Shown here piece by piece: positions 1 to 8,427 of a DNA stretch of 60,699 nucleotides. The notes under the pieces were generated by a model, which was given only the letters and a program-made list of their open reading frames with translations, was not told the origin of the DNA and searched no databases. The position numbers and the translations under genes are program-made. How positions within the stretch are numbered: the first letter of the stretch is position 1; each line of letters starts with the position of its first letter. Origin of the DNA: Nitrospiria bacterium (lineage in GTDB: Bacteria; Nitrospirota; Nitrospiria; DASWJH01); the NCBI GenBank assembly GCA_036397255.1, contig DASWJH010000070.1, forward strand, positions 1-60,699, in the 5' to 3' direction.

Positions 1-112
1 GGATGGATGGATATTCAGGGGTAAGCAGTGTCATTGGAAGGATGGGCAGGGAGATGGAGAAGGATAGAAGGACAGCAAAACGGTTTGAGGAAATAAGGAT
101 AAAAATTCAAAG

Positions 113-362
113 ATGAGCCAAGAGCAGATTTGACCCCAAACGACCCCAAACCCCCAAACGACCCCAAACCAAGAGCAGATTTGACCCCAAACTAAAATCC
201 TACCAAAAGGGAACTAATCTGGTTTTATTAAGTCCGGATGTTGCTGAAGCATTTCCAAATGAAGAAGCGGTTAATGAAGCGATTCGGTCCCTTGTAAAAG
301 TTGCGCGCCGGTCTTTTCGTGGGACCAAACGAACTCGTCAAAGGAAAAAGCTTCGGGCTTAA
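113..362 (+). pseudogene. Decayed small antitoxin-like ORF
   Basis: A reading frame ending at TAA 360-362 encodes a C-terminal segment (GTNLVLLSPDVAEAFPNEE, then VNEAIRSLVKVARRS and a basic tail) that looks like small uncharacterised proteins often found in antitoxin-like settings; that family memory is not verified. The frame has no in-frame ATG, GTG or TTG before a stop at 114-116. An ATG at 113 lies in another frame: removing one C from the run at 118-119 would join it to the coding frame and give M-S-K-S-R-F-D-P. The same N-terminal stretch is then interrupted by a 51-bp (17-codon) repeat expansion. I read it as a damaged gene; an assembly artefact in the repeat is the alternative. Confidence 0.45.
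118..192 (+). repeat. Short tandem/direct repeat in N-terminus of decayed ORF
   Basis: A 24-bp unit is present at 118-141 and again at 169-192. Between them lie further copies of the 10-bp core GACCCCAAAC (142-151, 160-169) and one 8-bp partial copy. The spacing of 51 bp keeps frame, consistent with slippage expansion. Confidence 0.8.
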
Positions 363-435
363 TGACCCTTCCTGTTTTTTTATGACCTCCCTTTCAAGTG
401 TACATTGGTTATCCTAATAAATATTTTCCTTATTC

Positions 436-556
436 TTGGATTCCCGCTCCGGTTTTAAACCAAACGAGGACAGGTTCCGCGGGAATGACGGGAGTGGGAC
501 TGGGAAAATCTTCATCGTAAAATCCCCCTAGCCCCCTTTGCAAAAGGGGCCCCCTA
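436..556. repeat. Dispersed intergenic hairpin repeat, copy A
   Basis: This stretch carries GGATTCCCG...GCGGGAATGACGGG followed by TCATCGTAAAATCCCCC and a CCCCTTTGCAAAAGGGG hairpin. The same order recurs at 1579-1675. It is non-coding and partly palindromic. The rest of the 363-679 gap holds no recognisable gene. Confidence 0.65.
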
Positions 557-679
557 AGGACAAACCTTAAAAAGAGGATCTTGGTCTGATTATGTGGAAA
601 AAGGGGTAGAATATTGCTATAGTGATGGAGGTATTTTTAGAATAAACCTTTAAAAAACAATTAGCATTGGTATTTAATT

Positions 680-997
680 TTGGAAAAAAATAAAACATCC
701 TTCTTACTAATTCCATACTATACGGGGTTGGATTCTTTGGAAGATGTTCTCCGGGAGCCAAGGGCCAGGGGTCTTCTTTGGTTAGAAATTCTTTTCAATG
801 ACCAAGTGCCTTGGGAAGACTATTTGGATAAACCTGAAATCCAATCGGCTTATCAAAAAGCTTGCATTTGGTATAGCCATTTTAAAACCATGGTTTTATA
901 TTCGACTCGGCGTAAACCGCTTAAAACCAAAACTGGTCCTATCGATGAAAAGGATTATCGTAAATTTCTGGAGGCTTTAAATTTTGTCTCAGATTAA
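680..997 (+). CDS. Small hypothetical protein, possible antitoxin partner
   Basis: A 105-residue soluble protein starting at TTG 680. I do not recognise a domain. It is rich in aromatic and charged residues, with WLEILFNDQVPWEDYLDKP in the middle and a lysine-rich end. It overlaps the downstream nucleotidyltransferase gene by 14 bp, so the two are translationally coupled. Two-gene units of a small protein plus a nucleotidyltransferase-fold protein are typical of toxin-antitoxin modules, which is the only basis for the suggested role. No strong ribosome binding site is visible before the TTG. Confidence 0.55.
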   Translation: MEKNKTSFLLIPYYTGLDSLEDVLREPRARGLLWLEILFNDQVPWEDYLDKPEIQSAYQKACIWYSHFKTMVLYSTRRKPLKTKTGPIDEKDYRKFLEALNFVSD

Positions 998-1505
998 TGC
1001 GGATCACATTCTCACTCTTCTAAAAACCTTTACTCAAGAAAAAAAAAGTCCCCTTGAAATTATTCTAATCGGTGGTTTGGCCCTTCACTTTTACGGGAAA
1101 AAGGAGAGGGTTACCGTAGATGTGGACGCCGAGGTTAAGGGAGACCTTGAGGGGTTATTTCATTTTTTGAAGGGCCATCAGATACCGGCTGATCTAAGCG
1201 AAAATATTTCTGGATGGTCTGTTGTGGGAATGCCACCCGATTATCAGGAAAGGACCCTTGTGGTCTATGAAGACGCCCTATTAAAAGTCAAAATCCTTTC
1301 ACCCGTTGATTTTATTGTGGCCAAACTTCGGCGTTTTTCTGAAGAAGATATCAATGACGGAATATTTGTTGCCAAGAAATATAACATTAAACCCGAACAG
1401 GTGAAGGAGTCTGCAAACATCGCCATTAAGCATTCAGTAAAAGATACCGCGTTGTTCCCTTTTCGAAAGAACGTTCAACGATTTAATCAGATGTTGAGCG
1501 AATGA
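984..1505 (+). CDS. Nucleotidyltransferase-fold protein (DUF6036/AbiEii-like)
   Basis: A 173-residue protein with the minimal nucleotidyltransferase signature: IIGG-like IILIGGLALHFYG at about residues 27-39 followed by VTVDVDAEV at about 44-52, which supplies the paired aspartates that bind metal and nucleotide. A later LSPVDFIVAKLRRFSEEDINDG segment matches the K-x-x-R-x-x-x-x-D pattern common in DUF6036/AbiEii-type proteins. The start is TTG 984, inside the end of the preceding gene. With that gene it resembles a type IV-like toxin-antitoxin or stress module. Which partner is toxic cannot be told from sequence. Confidence 0.6.
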   Translation: MSQINADHILTLLKTFTQEKKSPLEIILIGGLALHFYGKKERVTVDVDAEVKGDLEGLFHFLKGHQIPADLSENISGWSVVGMPPDYQERTLVVYEDALLKVKILSPVDFIVAKLRRFSEEDINDGIFVAKKYNIKPEQVKESANIAIKHSVKDTALFPFRKNVQRFNQMLSE

Positions 1506-1578
1506 GAAAATTGATCCTAGAAGAAAATCTATGCTCTTAACCCATCTAAACCCCATTTTAAAAGGAAAAAATTAAAAA

Positions 1579-1717
1579 CCTGGATTCCCGATAAAACCAT
1601 TCGGGAATGACGGGAGGGAGATCGGAAAACCCTCATCGTAAAATCCCCCTTTCCCCCTTTGCTAAAGGGGGAAATTTAAAACCTGGATTCCCGATAAAAC
1701 CATTCGGGAATGACGGG
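1579..1717. repeat. Dispersed hairpin repeat, copies B and C
   Basis: An identical 36-bp sequence occurs at 1579-1614 and 1682-1717, each containing ATTCCCGA...TCGGGAAT inverted arms. Between them (about 1645-1675) lies a CCCCCTTTGCTAAAGGGGG hairpin, which could act as a two-way terminator. Copy C ends one base before the stop codon of the methyltransferase gene on the - strand. The remaining bases of 1506-1718 hold no gene. Confidence 0.75.
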
Positions 1718-1718
1718 T

Positions 1719-2744
1719 CTAAAGAGAAGAATTTTTTCCTGGGGAGGAGGGGGTTCTCTGGAGCATCCAGTGGGTGAATTTCTTCCGGATCGTTGCCGCG
1801 GTAAGCCAGTACCAGCGTTCGTATTTCTTGAGAGCCTCGGCGCGAAATTCCGTATCATCCCGGATTATTTTAGGGGAAGGGATTTTTTCTTGGGATTCGG
1901 GTTTTCTCATGACCGCAAAAAGGTGCACATTGGGCAAGTCCCCATCCCGCGATTCCATTCTTTCAACAGAAAAACCGGTTTTATAGGCAAGCCTGCGAAG
2001 GGTGACGGGTGAAAAACAGAAGGGGTGGGCAGGGTGAAAAAAATGAGAAAGCCTTGACCCCGGGGCTTCGATATTGGGGACTTCTACAATTAAAAATCCA
2101 TTGGTTTTAAGTAATTCCTTCAACGATATTAAGACCTGAGTTGGGCTGGTGGTATGCTCAAGAACATGGTTCATGACGATGAGGTCAAATTCCTCATGTT
2201 TGAGTTGAGGCGTGATTTCCTGAATTAAACCGGTTCGGACATCCAGACCTTTTTCCTGGCGGGCGTAATCTGATTGTTTTTGGTCGGGTTCTATTCCGAT
2301 GACTTTTCCGCTATTTCCCACAACGGATTTGATACAGGAGAGGAGTGCCCCCACGCTACAGCCACATTCCAGAATATTCATTCCCGGACTTAAAAAGGGC
2401 CGCAACTCATCCAGTATGGGTTGAATTTTTGGAATTCTCCTTTTAAAGAATTTCTCATCGGGGTTCTTTTGGTTTTTGTATTCCTTCCAATAGTGGGTTC
2501 GATAATACCCAGAGTTTTCATGATCACTGGGTCTGGGATGGATAAAAACCAATCCACACTCCTTACAGATCACAGTGTTTAAGGAAGCCCCATGCCTCCC
2601 TTTTCGGTAGAAGACTTGATAGGAAAGACCTCCGCAAAGATCGCAACCCTGGTTTTGGGTTGTTGCGCCCAAGGGGGATTGAATCGCTTTTTCGGAAATT
2701 AGGGCTGTATCAGGATTTTTCGTAACCATCTCAAGGTCTTGCAA
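1719..2744 (-). CDS. Class I SAM-dependent methyltransferase with zinc-ribbon N-terminus
   Basis: A 341-residue protein. Near residue 35 is a CDLCGG...CKECGLVF four-cysteine knuckle of the kind that precedes many sugar- or lipid-modifying methyltransferases. The SAM-binding core follows: ILECGCSVGALL (motif I), then VIGIEPD (acidic residue for the ribose) and FDLIVMNHVLEH. After the core comes LKELLKTNGFLIVEVPN. The substrate is unknown; the architecture fits Methyltransf_23 proteins of polysaccharide or glycan gene clusters, but no such cluster is present here. The start is TTG 2744 with AGGA upstream; ATG 2729 is an alternative. The gene end abuts dispersed repeat copy C. Confidence 0.75.
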   Translation of the reverse strand: MQDLEMVTKNPDTALISEKAIQSPLGATTQNQGCDLCGGLSYQVFYRKGRHGASLNTVICKECGLVFIHPRPSDHENSGYYRTHYWKEYKNQKNPDEKFFKRRIPKIQPILDELRPFLSPGMNILECGCSVGALLSCIKSVVGNSGKVIGIEPDQKQSDYARQEKGLDVRTGLIQEITPQLKHEEFDLIVMNHVLEHTTSPTQVLISLKELLKTNGFLIVEVPNIEAPGSRLSHFFHPAHPFCFSPVTLRRLAYKTGFSVERMESRDGDLPNVHLFAVMRKPESQEKIPSPKIIRDDTEFRAEALKKYERWYWLTAATIRKKFTHWMLQRTPSSPGKNSSL

Positions 2745-2973
2745 GGGTCCTATTTAGTTTCTTTAATACCATAAACGTCAAAGGGTTTTGTGTCAATAAT
2801 AAATTCGTTTTGTTCTTGAATCCTGTTGGGGGGACTCGTATAATTTTAACGGAGCTTTTTGGAAAAAAGAATCCCCTTCTTTTTGGGGCTCCTAGAAAAA
2901 TTTTAAAAAAGTGGGCACGAAGGTTTGACTACCTGCTTGGGTTTAAAAATTTTTCTTCCTCATTGACCATTTC

Positions 2974-4347
2974 ATGCCTTTTCTAAAATTGTTTAATTTA
3001 GCCAATCTCACCGGGCCTCTTCGGATTGCATTAGCAAAAAAACTTTTTTTAGGGTTTGTGGCAATGGTGGCTTTGACCCTTCTGGTCGGCGGATATGCCT
3101 TGGTGAAACTCAATACGCTGAGGGGAATCAGTGAAGGAATGGTCAAACAGGATTTTGTCTTTTCAAAACTCATAAATCAAATGGAAGAAAACCTTCTTGT
3201 TCAAAATTTGTATGAAAAACGCTATTCGGTGCTTAAAGATCCCGCCGTTAAAACCCTTTTTGATGATCGCGGAAAAGAGTTTAAACAATTATGGGCGGAG
3301 TACCGATCCCATATTTCTCCAGAAGAATCGGGATTACAAAAAATTATGACGTTACACCAAAATTACGAATCCTATGTCAAAAATAAAATAGATTTACTGG
3401 ATCAAGGGGAAGAACAAAAGGCAGAAACCCTATCAAAGGACTTCATCCGGGTGACCTTTGAAGAGTTAATGGAAAAAATTAAAAAAGTGAACAAGAAAAT
3501 CAATAAAGAACAAAACGAAAAAATTTTAAAAACACATCAAATTGGAGAAGAAGCTTTTTACGTTACTGTTTTCCTTTGCCTGGTGAGTGGGATTTTCGGG
3601 TTTGGGTTTTCCACTTTTTTAATTTATAATTTATCCTCTTCGATTCGGAAACTTAAGGAAGCCACCCGATTTATTGGAGAAGGGAAGTTTGATCGGGTAA
3701 CTTCAATCCCACAAATAAAAGATGAGGTGGGGGATCTTGCTGAGTCCTTTCAGTGGATGAGCAATCGCCTCCGAACCCTGGAGGAATTGAATCTGGACGC
3801 CAATCCTTTAACCCGTTTGCCGGGAAATTTGGCCATCGAAAAAGAAATTTTGACCCGCCTTCATTCCGATTCGAAGTTTGCCTTTTGTCTTGTTGATTTG
3901 GACAATTTTAAAGCTTTTAGTGATCGATATGGATATGCCCGGGGAAGTGAATTGCTAAAAGGGATGGGAAGCATTTTGGTGGATACCGTTAAACGGTTGG
4001 GGGCTCCCAATGATTTTATCGGTCATATCGGGGGAGATGATTTTGTTTTGGTCATTAGTATGGCCAGTATTTCTCCTCTGTGTGAAGGCATTATTCAACA
4101 ATTCGATGAACAAATTACCCGTTATTATGATCCTGAGGATGTAAAAAGGGGGTTCATTATTTCCAAGGATCGAAAAGACAAGGAGCAGGCCTTTCCTATC
4201 ATGACCCTTTCCATCGCAGTGGTCACAAATGATAAAAGGCCTTTAAGCAGCCCTGCACATATCGCTGAAATAGCGGCGCAGCTCAAACAGTACGCGAAAA
4301 CCTTTTCCAAAAGTCTCTATGTGGTGGATCAACGGAGGTCCCTATGA
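2974..4347 (+). CDS. Membrane sensor with HAMP and GGDEF-type domain (GGDDF variant)
   Basis: A 457-residue inner-membrane protein. Hydrophobic segments at about residues 24-46 and 194-217 bracket a charged, helical periplasmic sensor region of the four-helix-bundle type. A HAMP-like linker (SSSIRKLKEATRFIGEGKFD) follows. The C-terminal half is a GGDEF-fold domain with NPLTRLPGN, FCLVDLDNFKAFSDRYG and IGGDDF near residue 352. The canonical signature is GG(D/E)EF; D replaces E here, so cyclase activity is uncertain and the domain may bind rather than make nucleotide. Its last 4 bp overlap the next lipoprotein gene, so the pair is coupled. Confidence 0.75.
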   Translation: MPFLKLFNLANLTGPLRIALAKKLFLGFVAMVALTLLVGGYALVKLNTLRGISEGMVKQDFVFSKLINQMEENLLVQNLYEKRYSVLKDPAVKTLFDDRGKEFKQLWAEYRSHISPEESGLQKIMTLHQNYESYVKNKIDLLDQGEEQKAETLSKDFIRVTFEELMEKIKKVNKKINKEQNEKILKTHQIGEEAFYVTVFLCLVSGIFGFGFSTFLIYNLSSSIRKLKEATRFIGEGKFDRVTSIPQIKDEVGDLAESFQWMSNRLRTLEELNLDANPLTRLPGNLAIEKEILTRLHSDSKFAFCLVDLDNFKAFSDRYGYARGSELLKGMGSILVDTVKRLGAPNDFIGHIGGDDFVLVISMASISPLCEGIIQQFDEQITRYYDPEDVKRGFIISKDRKDKEQAFPIMTLSIAVVTNDKRPLSSPAHIAEIAAQLKQYAKTFSKSLYVVDQRRSL

Positions 4348-4874
4348 AGGTGCAAAAAGAAATTATTTCCATTTTTTTGTCGTTTGCCCTATCCGGGTGT
4401 CTTACTATTCAGGTTTCCCCTCAAACCCCACCGTTTAATGATTCATCGGGGCCCCTTCACTCGCTAAATTATGCCCATGAGTTGTTCAAGAAAAAAGAAT
4501 ATTCAGATGCTGAAAAGACTTTTCGTTATGTGATAGATACCTATTCCCTTGATCCCCTTTCCGCTGATGCCCGGATTGGGCTGGCATACACCCTTCTTTA
4601 TTTTGATAATCCAAAACGGGATGAGCTCAAAGCCGTGAAAGAGCTCGAGCAGTTCCTAATACAAAACCCCATGCACCCTCGGGCAAACGAGGTCAAGAAT
4701 TGGATCAGCTTTTTAAATAACCTCAATGAGGTGAAAATAGAAAATAAACGGTTAAAAGATGACCTTCAGCGTTTAATCGATATTGATATTGAGACGGAGA
4801 AAAAAAGGAAAGAAACCCAGGAGGAATTCAAGGAGCCTCAGGAAAAACCCATTGAACCCCCCCAACAAAATTAA
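4344..4874 (+). CDS. TPR-containing lipoprotein
   Basis: A 176-residue exported protein with a lipoprotein signal peptide ending in LSGC (residues 16-19). A tetratricopeptide-like region follows, including YAHELFKKKEYSDAEKTFR and a second repeat around residues 70-105, then a charged coiled-coil-like tail ending in proline-rich repeats (EKPIEPPQQN). A strong GGAGGT Shine-Dalgarno lies just before ATG 4344. Start overlaps the stop of the GGDEF-type gene (ATGA), suggesting a shared role at the envelope, perhaps as partner or anchor of that sensor. It meets rsmI head-to-tail on the other strand with a 4-bp overlap. Confidence 0.7.
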   Translation: MKVQKEIISIFLSFALSGCLTIQVSPQTPPFNDSSGPLHSLNYAHELFKKKEYSDAEKTFRYVIDTYSLDPLSADARIGLAYTLLYFDNPKRDELKAVKELEQFLIQNPMHPRANEVKNWISFLNNLNEVKIENKRLKDDLQRLIDIDIETEKKRKETQEEFKEPQEKPIEPPQQN

Positions 4875-5584
4875 TGGTTTTTATTTTTGTTTTTTTTGGA
4901 ACGTTTAATTCCTTCAATAATTACCGTAATTTCCCCTCGGATGGCTTTTTCTTCTAACTGGGTTTTAATTTCCGTTGCCTTTCCCCGAATGAATTCCTCA
5001 AAGGTTTTTGTTAATTCCCTTGCCAAGATGATGTCCCGATCTCCGAGAACACTGATTAAATCGGTTAAACAAGATAGAATTCTGTGGGGTGATTCATAAA
5101 AAAGAATGGTTTTCGTTTCCTGTTGGAGGGATTCAAACCACCGTTGCCGGGGTCCACGTTTTCTTGGGGCAAAACCTTCGAAGGTGAACCGATCCGGAGG
5201 GGCACCCGACCCTGTCAATGCAGCAATTAACGCTGTGGGTCCTGGGATGGGTATGATCCGGATATCACATTGAATTGCCCTTCGAATGAGATAATACCCG
5301 GGATCACAGATGGTGGGGGTTCCCGCATCACACAGCACCGCAATATGATTTCCTTCTTTTAATTTATTGATTAAAATTTCGCTTTTTTCTTCTTTATTAA
5401 AGTCATGGTAACTGGTTAGAGGGGTATGGATTTGAAAGTGGTTTAAAAGTTTTTTGGCATGGCGAGTATCCTCTGCAGCGATGATGTCCGCTTCATGAAG
5501 CGTTTTTAACGCTCGGAGGGTAATATCCTCCAGGTTTCCAATGGGGGTGGAAACGACGAAAAGTTCTCCTATTTTCTCAATCAT
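4871..5584 (-). CDS. rsmI: 16S rRNA (cytidine(1402)-2'-O)-methyltransferase RsmI
   Basis: A 237-residue cytoplasmic enzyme of the tetrapyrrole methylase fold. The N-terminus VVSTPIGNLEDITLRAL and AAEDTRHAKKLL are characteristic of RsmI. VLCDAGTPTICDPG and IPGPTALIAAL form the SAM pocket, and YESPHRI is the usual C-terminal family motif. The enzyme 2'-O-methylates C1402 in the decoding centre of 16S rRNA. Length is slightly short of the usual 270-290 residues because the C-terminal extension is abbreviated and ends in a lysine/asparagine-rich tail (KRSKKNKNKNH). It is convergent with the lipoprotein gene. Confidence 0.93.
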   Translation of the reverse strand: MIEKIGELFVVSTPIGNLEDITLRALKTLHEADIIAAEDTRHAKKLLNHFQIHTPLTSYHDFNKEEKSEILINKLKEGNHIAVLCDAGTPTICDPGYYLIRRAIQCDIRIIPIPGPTALIAALTGSGAPPDRFTFEGFAPRKRGPRQRWFESLQQETKTILFYESPHRILSCLTDLISVLGDRDIILARELTKTFEEFIRGKATEIKTQLEEKAIRGEITVIIEGIKRSKKNKNKNH

Positions 5585-5983
5585 ATTTTACCTGTTTTCT
5601 CTTCCATTAACCCTTTCCCTAAGGGGAGGTGTAAAGACCGGGGAGAAAGTGGGGCTGATTTCATTAATATGCCAGAGCATGCATTGAAAATCCAGTCCCC
5701 TAACTTACCCTCTCCCCTAAGGGGAGAGGAGTGGTTTGGGCTCTTTCTCCCCAACGGGAAGAAAGATATTTTGGGATTTTCTCCCGAGAAGGATGGGTTT
5801 TAATTTTAAAATCCCCCCCCGACCCTTCTTTTTTTTTTTAAAAAGCATTTAAGGGGAGAGATCTTGTTTAAAGAGAGTGATTTGAGATTGGAAATCTTTT
5901 TCAATAAAAATATAAATCCCCTTGTTTGGGTTCGTATTTTTTGGTAAATTAGATTGTTTTTATTATGTGTAAAAGGAGGAAGG
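5585..5983. repeat. Gene-free region with dispersed CCTAAGGGGAG-type repeats
   Basis: No coding sequence is seen. CCCTAAGGGGAG occurs near 5617 and TCTCCCCTAAGGGGAGAGG near 5713, and C-rich/G-rich arms recur up to about 5860, suggesting degenerate mobile or hairpin repeats. The ugd ribosome binding site AAAGGAGG lies at about 5971-5979. No convincing promoter is identified. Confidence 0.5.
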
Positions 5984-7297
5984 ATGAATATTTGCGTTGT
6001 GGGAACAGGTTATGTGGGATTAGTGACAGGGGCCTGTTTTGCGGAATTCGGCAATAAAGTGGTTTGTGTGGATAATGACGAAACGAAAATTCGGAATTTA
6101 AAAAGAGGAATTTTGCCCATCTATGAGCCTGGCCTTGAAGAAATTGTGCGAAAAAATTCAAAGGAAGATAGGCTTTCGTTTACAACCGATTTGGGAAATG
6201 CGATCCAACAATCCTTGGTGATTTTTATTGCAGTGGGTACGCCTTCGCGGGAAGACGGTTCGGCGGATCTTTCTTACGTGGAAGGTGTGGCACGAGAGAT
6301 TGCAAGTCACCTAAATGGATATAAGGTGATTGTGACCAAAAGTACCGTTCCAGTAGGAACGGGGGCTAAAATTCAAGAAATTATCCAGAAAAACAAAAAA
6401 GAGGGAGGGGAATTTGATATCGTTTCCAACCCCGAATTTTTGCGGGAAGGATCTGCGATTGAAGATTTTATGAGGCCCAACCGGGTGGTGATTGGGACCA
6501 ATGGTTCTCAGGCCATTGCGATTCTAAAAGACCTTTACCGTCCTTTATACTTGATAGAGACTCCCTTTGTAATTACCGATGTAGTGAGTGCGGAGATGAT
6601 TAAATATGCCTCTAACGCCTTCCTTGCCACTAAAGTTTCATTTATCAACGAAATGGCCGCCCTCTGTGAGCGGGTCAACGCGGATGTGCATCAGGTTGCG
6701 AAAGGGATGGGCCTTGACCGGCGGATTGGGTCCAAATTTTTGCACCCGGGGCCTGGATTTGGTGGATCCTGTTTTCCAAAAGATACAAAAGCCCTTACAC
6801 AAATTTCCCGTGAACAAGGGTATACATTTGAAATTGTTGAAGCGGTCATCCGCGTCAATGAAAAACAGCGGGACAGAATGGTGGAAAAAATCCGCGGGGC
6901 TGTTGGGGATCTTCAAAACAAAACCCTAGGGGTCTTGGGCCTTTCCTTCAAACCCAATACGGATGATATTCGGGAAAGTCCTTCCGTGGCAATTATTGAA
7001 TCCCTTTTAAAGAAAGGAAGCACGATCCGGGCTTTTGATCCTATTGCAATGGATGAGGCAAAAAAGGTATTAAAAAATGTATACTATGGGTCTGATGCCT
7101 ATGAGACTGCCAAGGGATGCGATGCTCTGATTCTCATGACCGAATGGAATCAATTTCGAAATCTTGACCTTGATAGAATTAAATCGATTATAACCCAACC
7201 GGTTTTTATTGACCTTCGCAATGTCTATGATCCTTTAAGAATGGCAAAACTGGGTTTCCGCTATATCGGTGTTGGCCGTAAGCCGTCCGAATTTTAA
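5984..7297 (+). CDS. ugd: UDP-glucose 6-dehydrogenase
   Basis: Oxidises UDP-glucose to UDP-glucuronate with NAD, supplying surface polysaccharide synthesis. The start is ATG 5984, preceded by AAAGGAGG; an upstream in-frame start would add ten residues ahead of the Rossmann strand and is less likely. The N-terminus MNICVVGTGYVGLVTG is the dinucleotide-binding fold. TKSTVPVGTG, NPEFLREGSAIEDF, and PGPGFGGSCFPKD with the catalytic cysteine near residue 263 are all family signatures. GLSFKPNTDDIRESP opens the C-terminal domain. About 437 residues, normal for the family. It stands alone between repeat-rich gaps. Confidence 0.95.
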   Translation: MNICVVGTGYVGLVTGACFAEFGNKVVCVDNDETKIRNLKRGILPIYEPGLEEIVRKNSKEDRLSFTTDLGNAIQQSLVIFIAVGTPSREDGSADLSYVEGVAREIASHLNGYKVIVTKSTVPVGTGAKIQEIIQKNKKEGGEFDIVSNPEFLREGSAIEDFMRPNRVVIGTNGSQAIAILKDLYRPLYLIETPFVITDVVSAEMIKYASNAFLATKVSFINEMAALCERVNADVHQVAKGMGLDRRIGSKFLHPGPGFGGSCFPKDTKALTQISREQGYTFEIVEAVIRVNEKQRDRMVEKIRGAVGDLQNKTLGVLGLSFKPNTDDIRESPSVAIIESLLKKGSTIRAFDPIAMDEAKKVLKNVYYGSDAYETAKGCDALILMTEWNQFRNLDLDRIKSIITQPVFIDLRNVYDPLRMAKLGFRYIGVGRKPSEF

Positions 7298-7676
7298 TTA
7301 AAAAACCTCAAAATCCAAATCCCAAATTTTAAAACAAAATAAAACACCAAGATCCAAACAAGGCCAAAGCCTGGATAATCTGAATTCCAAAAATAGAAGC
7401 ACCAATTTTGGAAATTCAAAAATAATTCCAGTGTTAAAGGTGCTAGGGGAAAAAAACTCCCCCCGACAGTCCTCCTTTTCCCTTCTTTTCCCTTGCCTCG
7501 AAATTCGTCTTTGGATTTCGAGTTTATCCTTTTTGAGGTCCGTTCGTGAAGATTAAAATTTAAAAATTTCCACGGCAATGACACAAAAGACTCTGTTCCT
7601 CTTCTGTTTCCAATGAAGACAAGGTTCGGAATGATAAATGGAAGGTAGGGAGTTTTGGTGGAAAAAAAAGAAGATT
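7298..7676. other. Gene-free repeat-like intergenic region
   Basis: The first 150 bases are strings of CAAAATCCAAATCCCAAATTTT and similar AAATTCCAAA words, a low-complexity intergenic pattern. The remainder holds no ORF with recognisable protein features. The two flanking genes converge here, so it may carry transcription end signals, but no clear hairpin with a T-tract is seen. Confidence 0.5.
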
Positions 7677-8348
7677 TTACGGTTTTGGTTTCACGTGGCA
7701 ACGATCACATTCCGCCAACGGGAAGGCTACCCGGCCGTGGCACCTTCCACAGTATTCCCCATTGGTAATCTTTACCATTGAAATGGGGTTTGCCCCTTTT
7801 TTCATGATAAAAATACTTGGATGACAATTGGCACAATCCAGCCAATAGGTGTGGGGGAAATGTGGGAAGATGACGTTCGGCATTGCACCGATGGCGGGAA
7901 TTTCGATGTTAAAATTAAAAGGAGGGGTGGGTTTCTTTTCCCCAGAAAGGTCATCCCGGGGATGAATCACCACAGCATCTTTATTCATGGTATAAAGGGC
8001 TTCTCCGCTGGCACGGCTCATTCCCCCCGAAGTAACCCAATTGGGCAATCCCAGAGAATCGGTAGGAAGTTCCCTTAGGGCGGTGGGGGGATTACTATTT
8101 TGACGTGCATAGGGGGGGCCCGGCTCGGGAAAACCGTTGGGTTCAGAAAGGTTCCCCGAATAGGAAAGAAAATCCATTCCCGGTGGGGCCTGTTGTACAA
8201 CTGGTGCTGGAGGGGGGGTAAGGGTTGGACCCGTGGTTTGGGTTGAGGAGGGTGGCGTGGCTTGCTGGGTTTGAGCACAGGCATAAAGAATAAAAATAGC
8301 TACGGTGAACATTAAAGAAAAAAATACGATGTGTTTCCTTATATTCAT
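7677..8348 (-). CDS. c7-type triheme cytochrome (exported)
   Basis: A 223-residue exported cytochrome. Residues 1-24 form a signal peptide ending in a cysteine (LYAC), so it may be a lipoprotein. A long proline/glutamine-rich low-complexity linker (to about residue 130) precedes a compact heme domain with three CXXCH sites: CANCH, CGRCH and CDRCH. The pattern PNVIFPHFPH...CANCHPSIF...GANPISM...GEYCGRCHG matches the c(7)-type triheme family found in metal-reducing and nitrite-oxidising bacteria. Expected to shuttle electrons in the periplasm. It lies 79 bp behind a second protein of the same family and opens the cytochrome cluster in the divergent direction. Confidence 0.88.
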   Translation of the reverse strand: MNIRKHIVFFSLMFTVAIFILYACAQTQQATPPSSTQTTGPTLTPPPAPVVQQAPPGMDFLSYSGNLSEPNGFPEPGPPYARQNSNPPTALRELPTDSLGLPNWVTSGGMSRASGEALYTMNKDAVVIHPRDDLSGEKKPTPPFNFNIEIPAIGAMPNVIFPHFPHTYWLDCANCHPSIFIMKKGANPISMVKITNGEYCGRCHGRVAFPLAECDRCHVKPKP

Positions 8349-8427
8349 TTTATTTTTCCTTAAAGGCCAAGAAATTTAATTTTTAAACTCCAAAAATAAA
8401 TGGCAAAAAGTCAGAAAAAAGCAAGTC

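Noticed and set aside
567-761. 64-residue - strand ORF overlapping the small gene at 680
   Set aside because: No ribosome site, composition unlike a protein, and it shadows the + strand gene.
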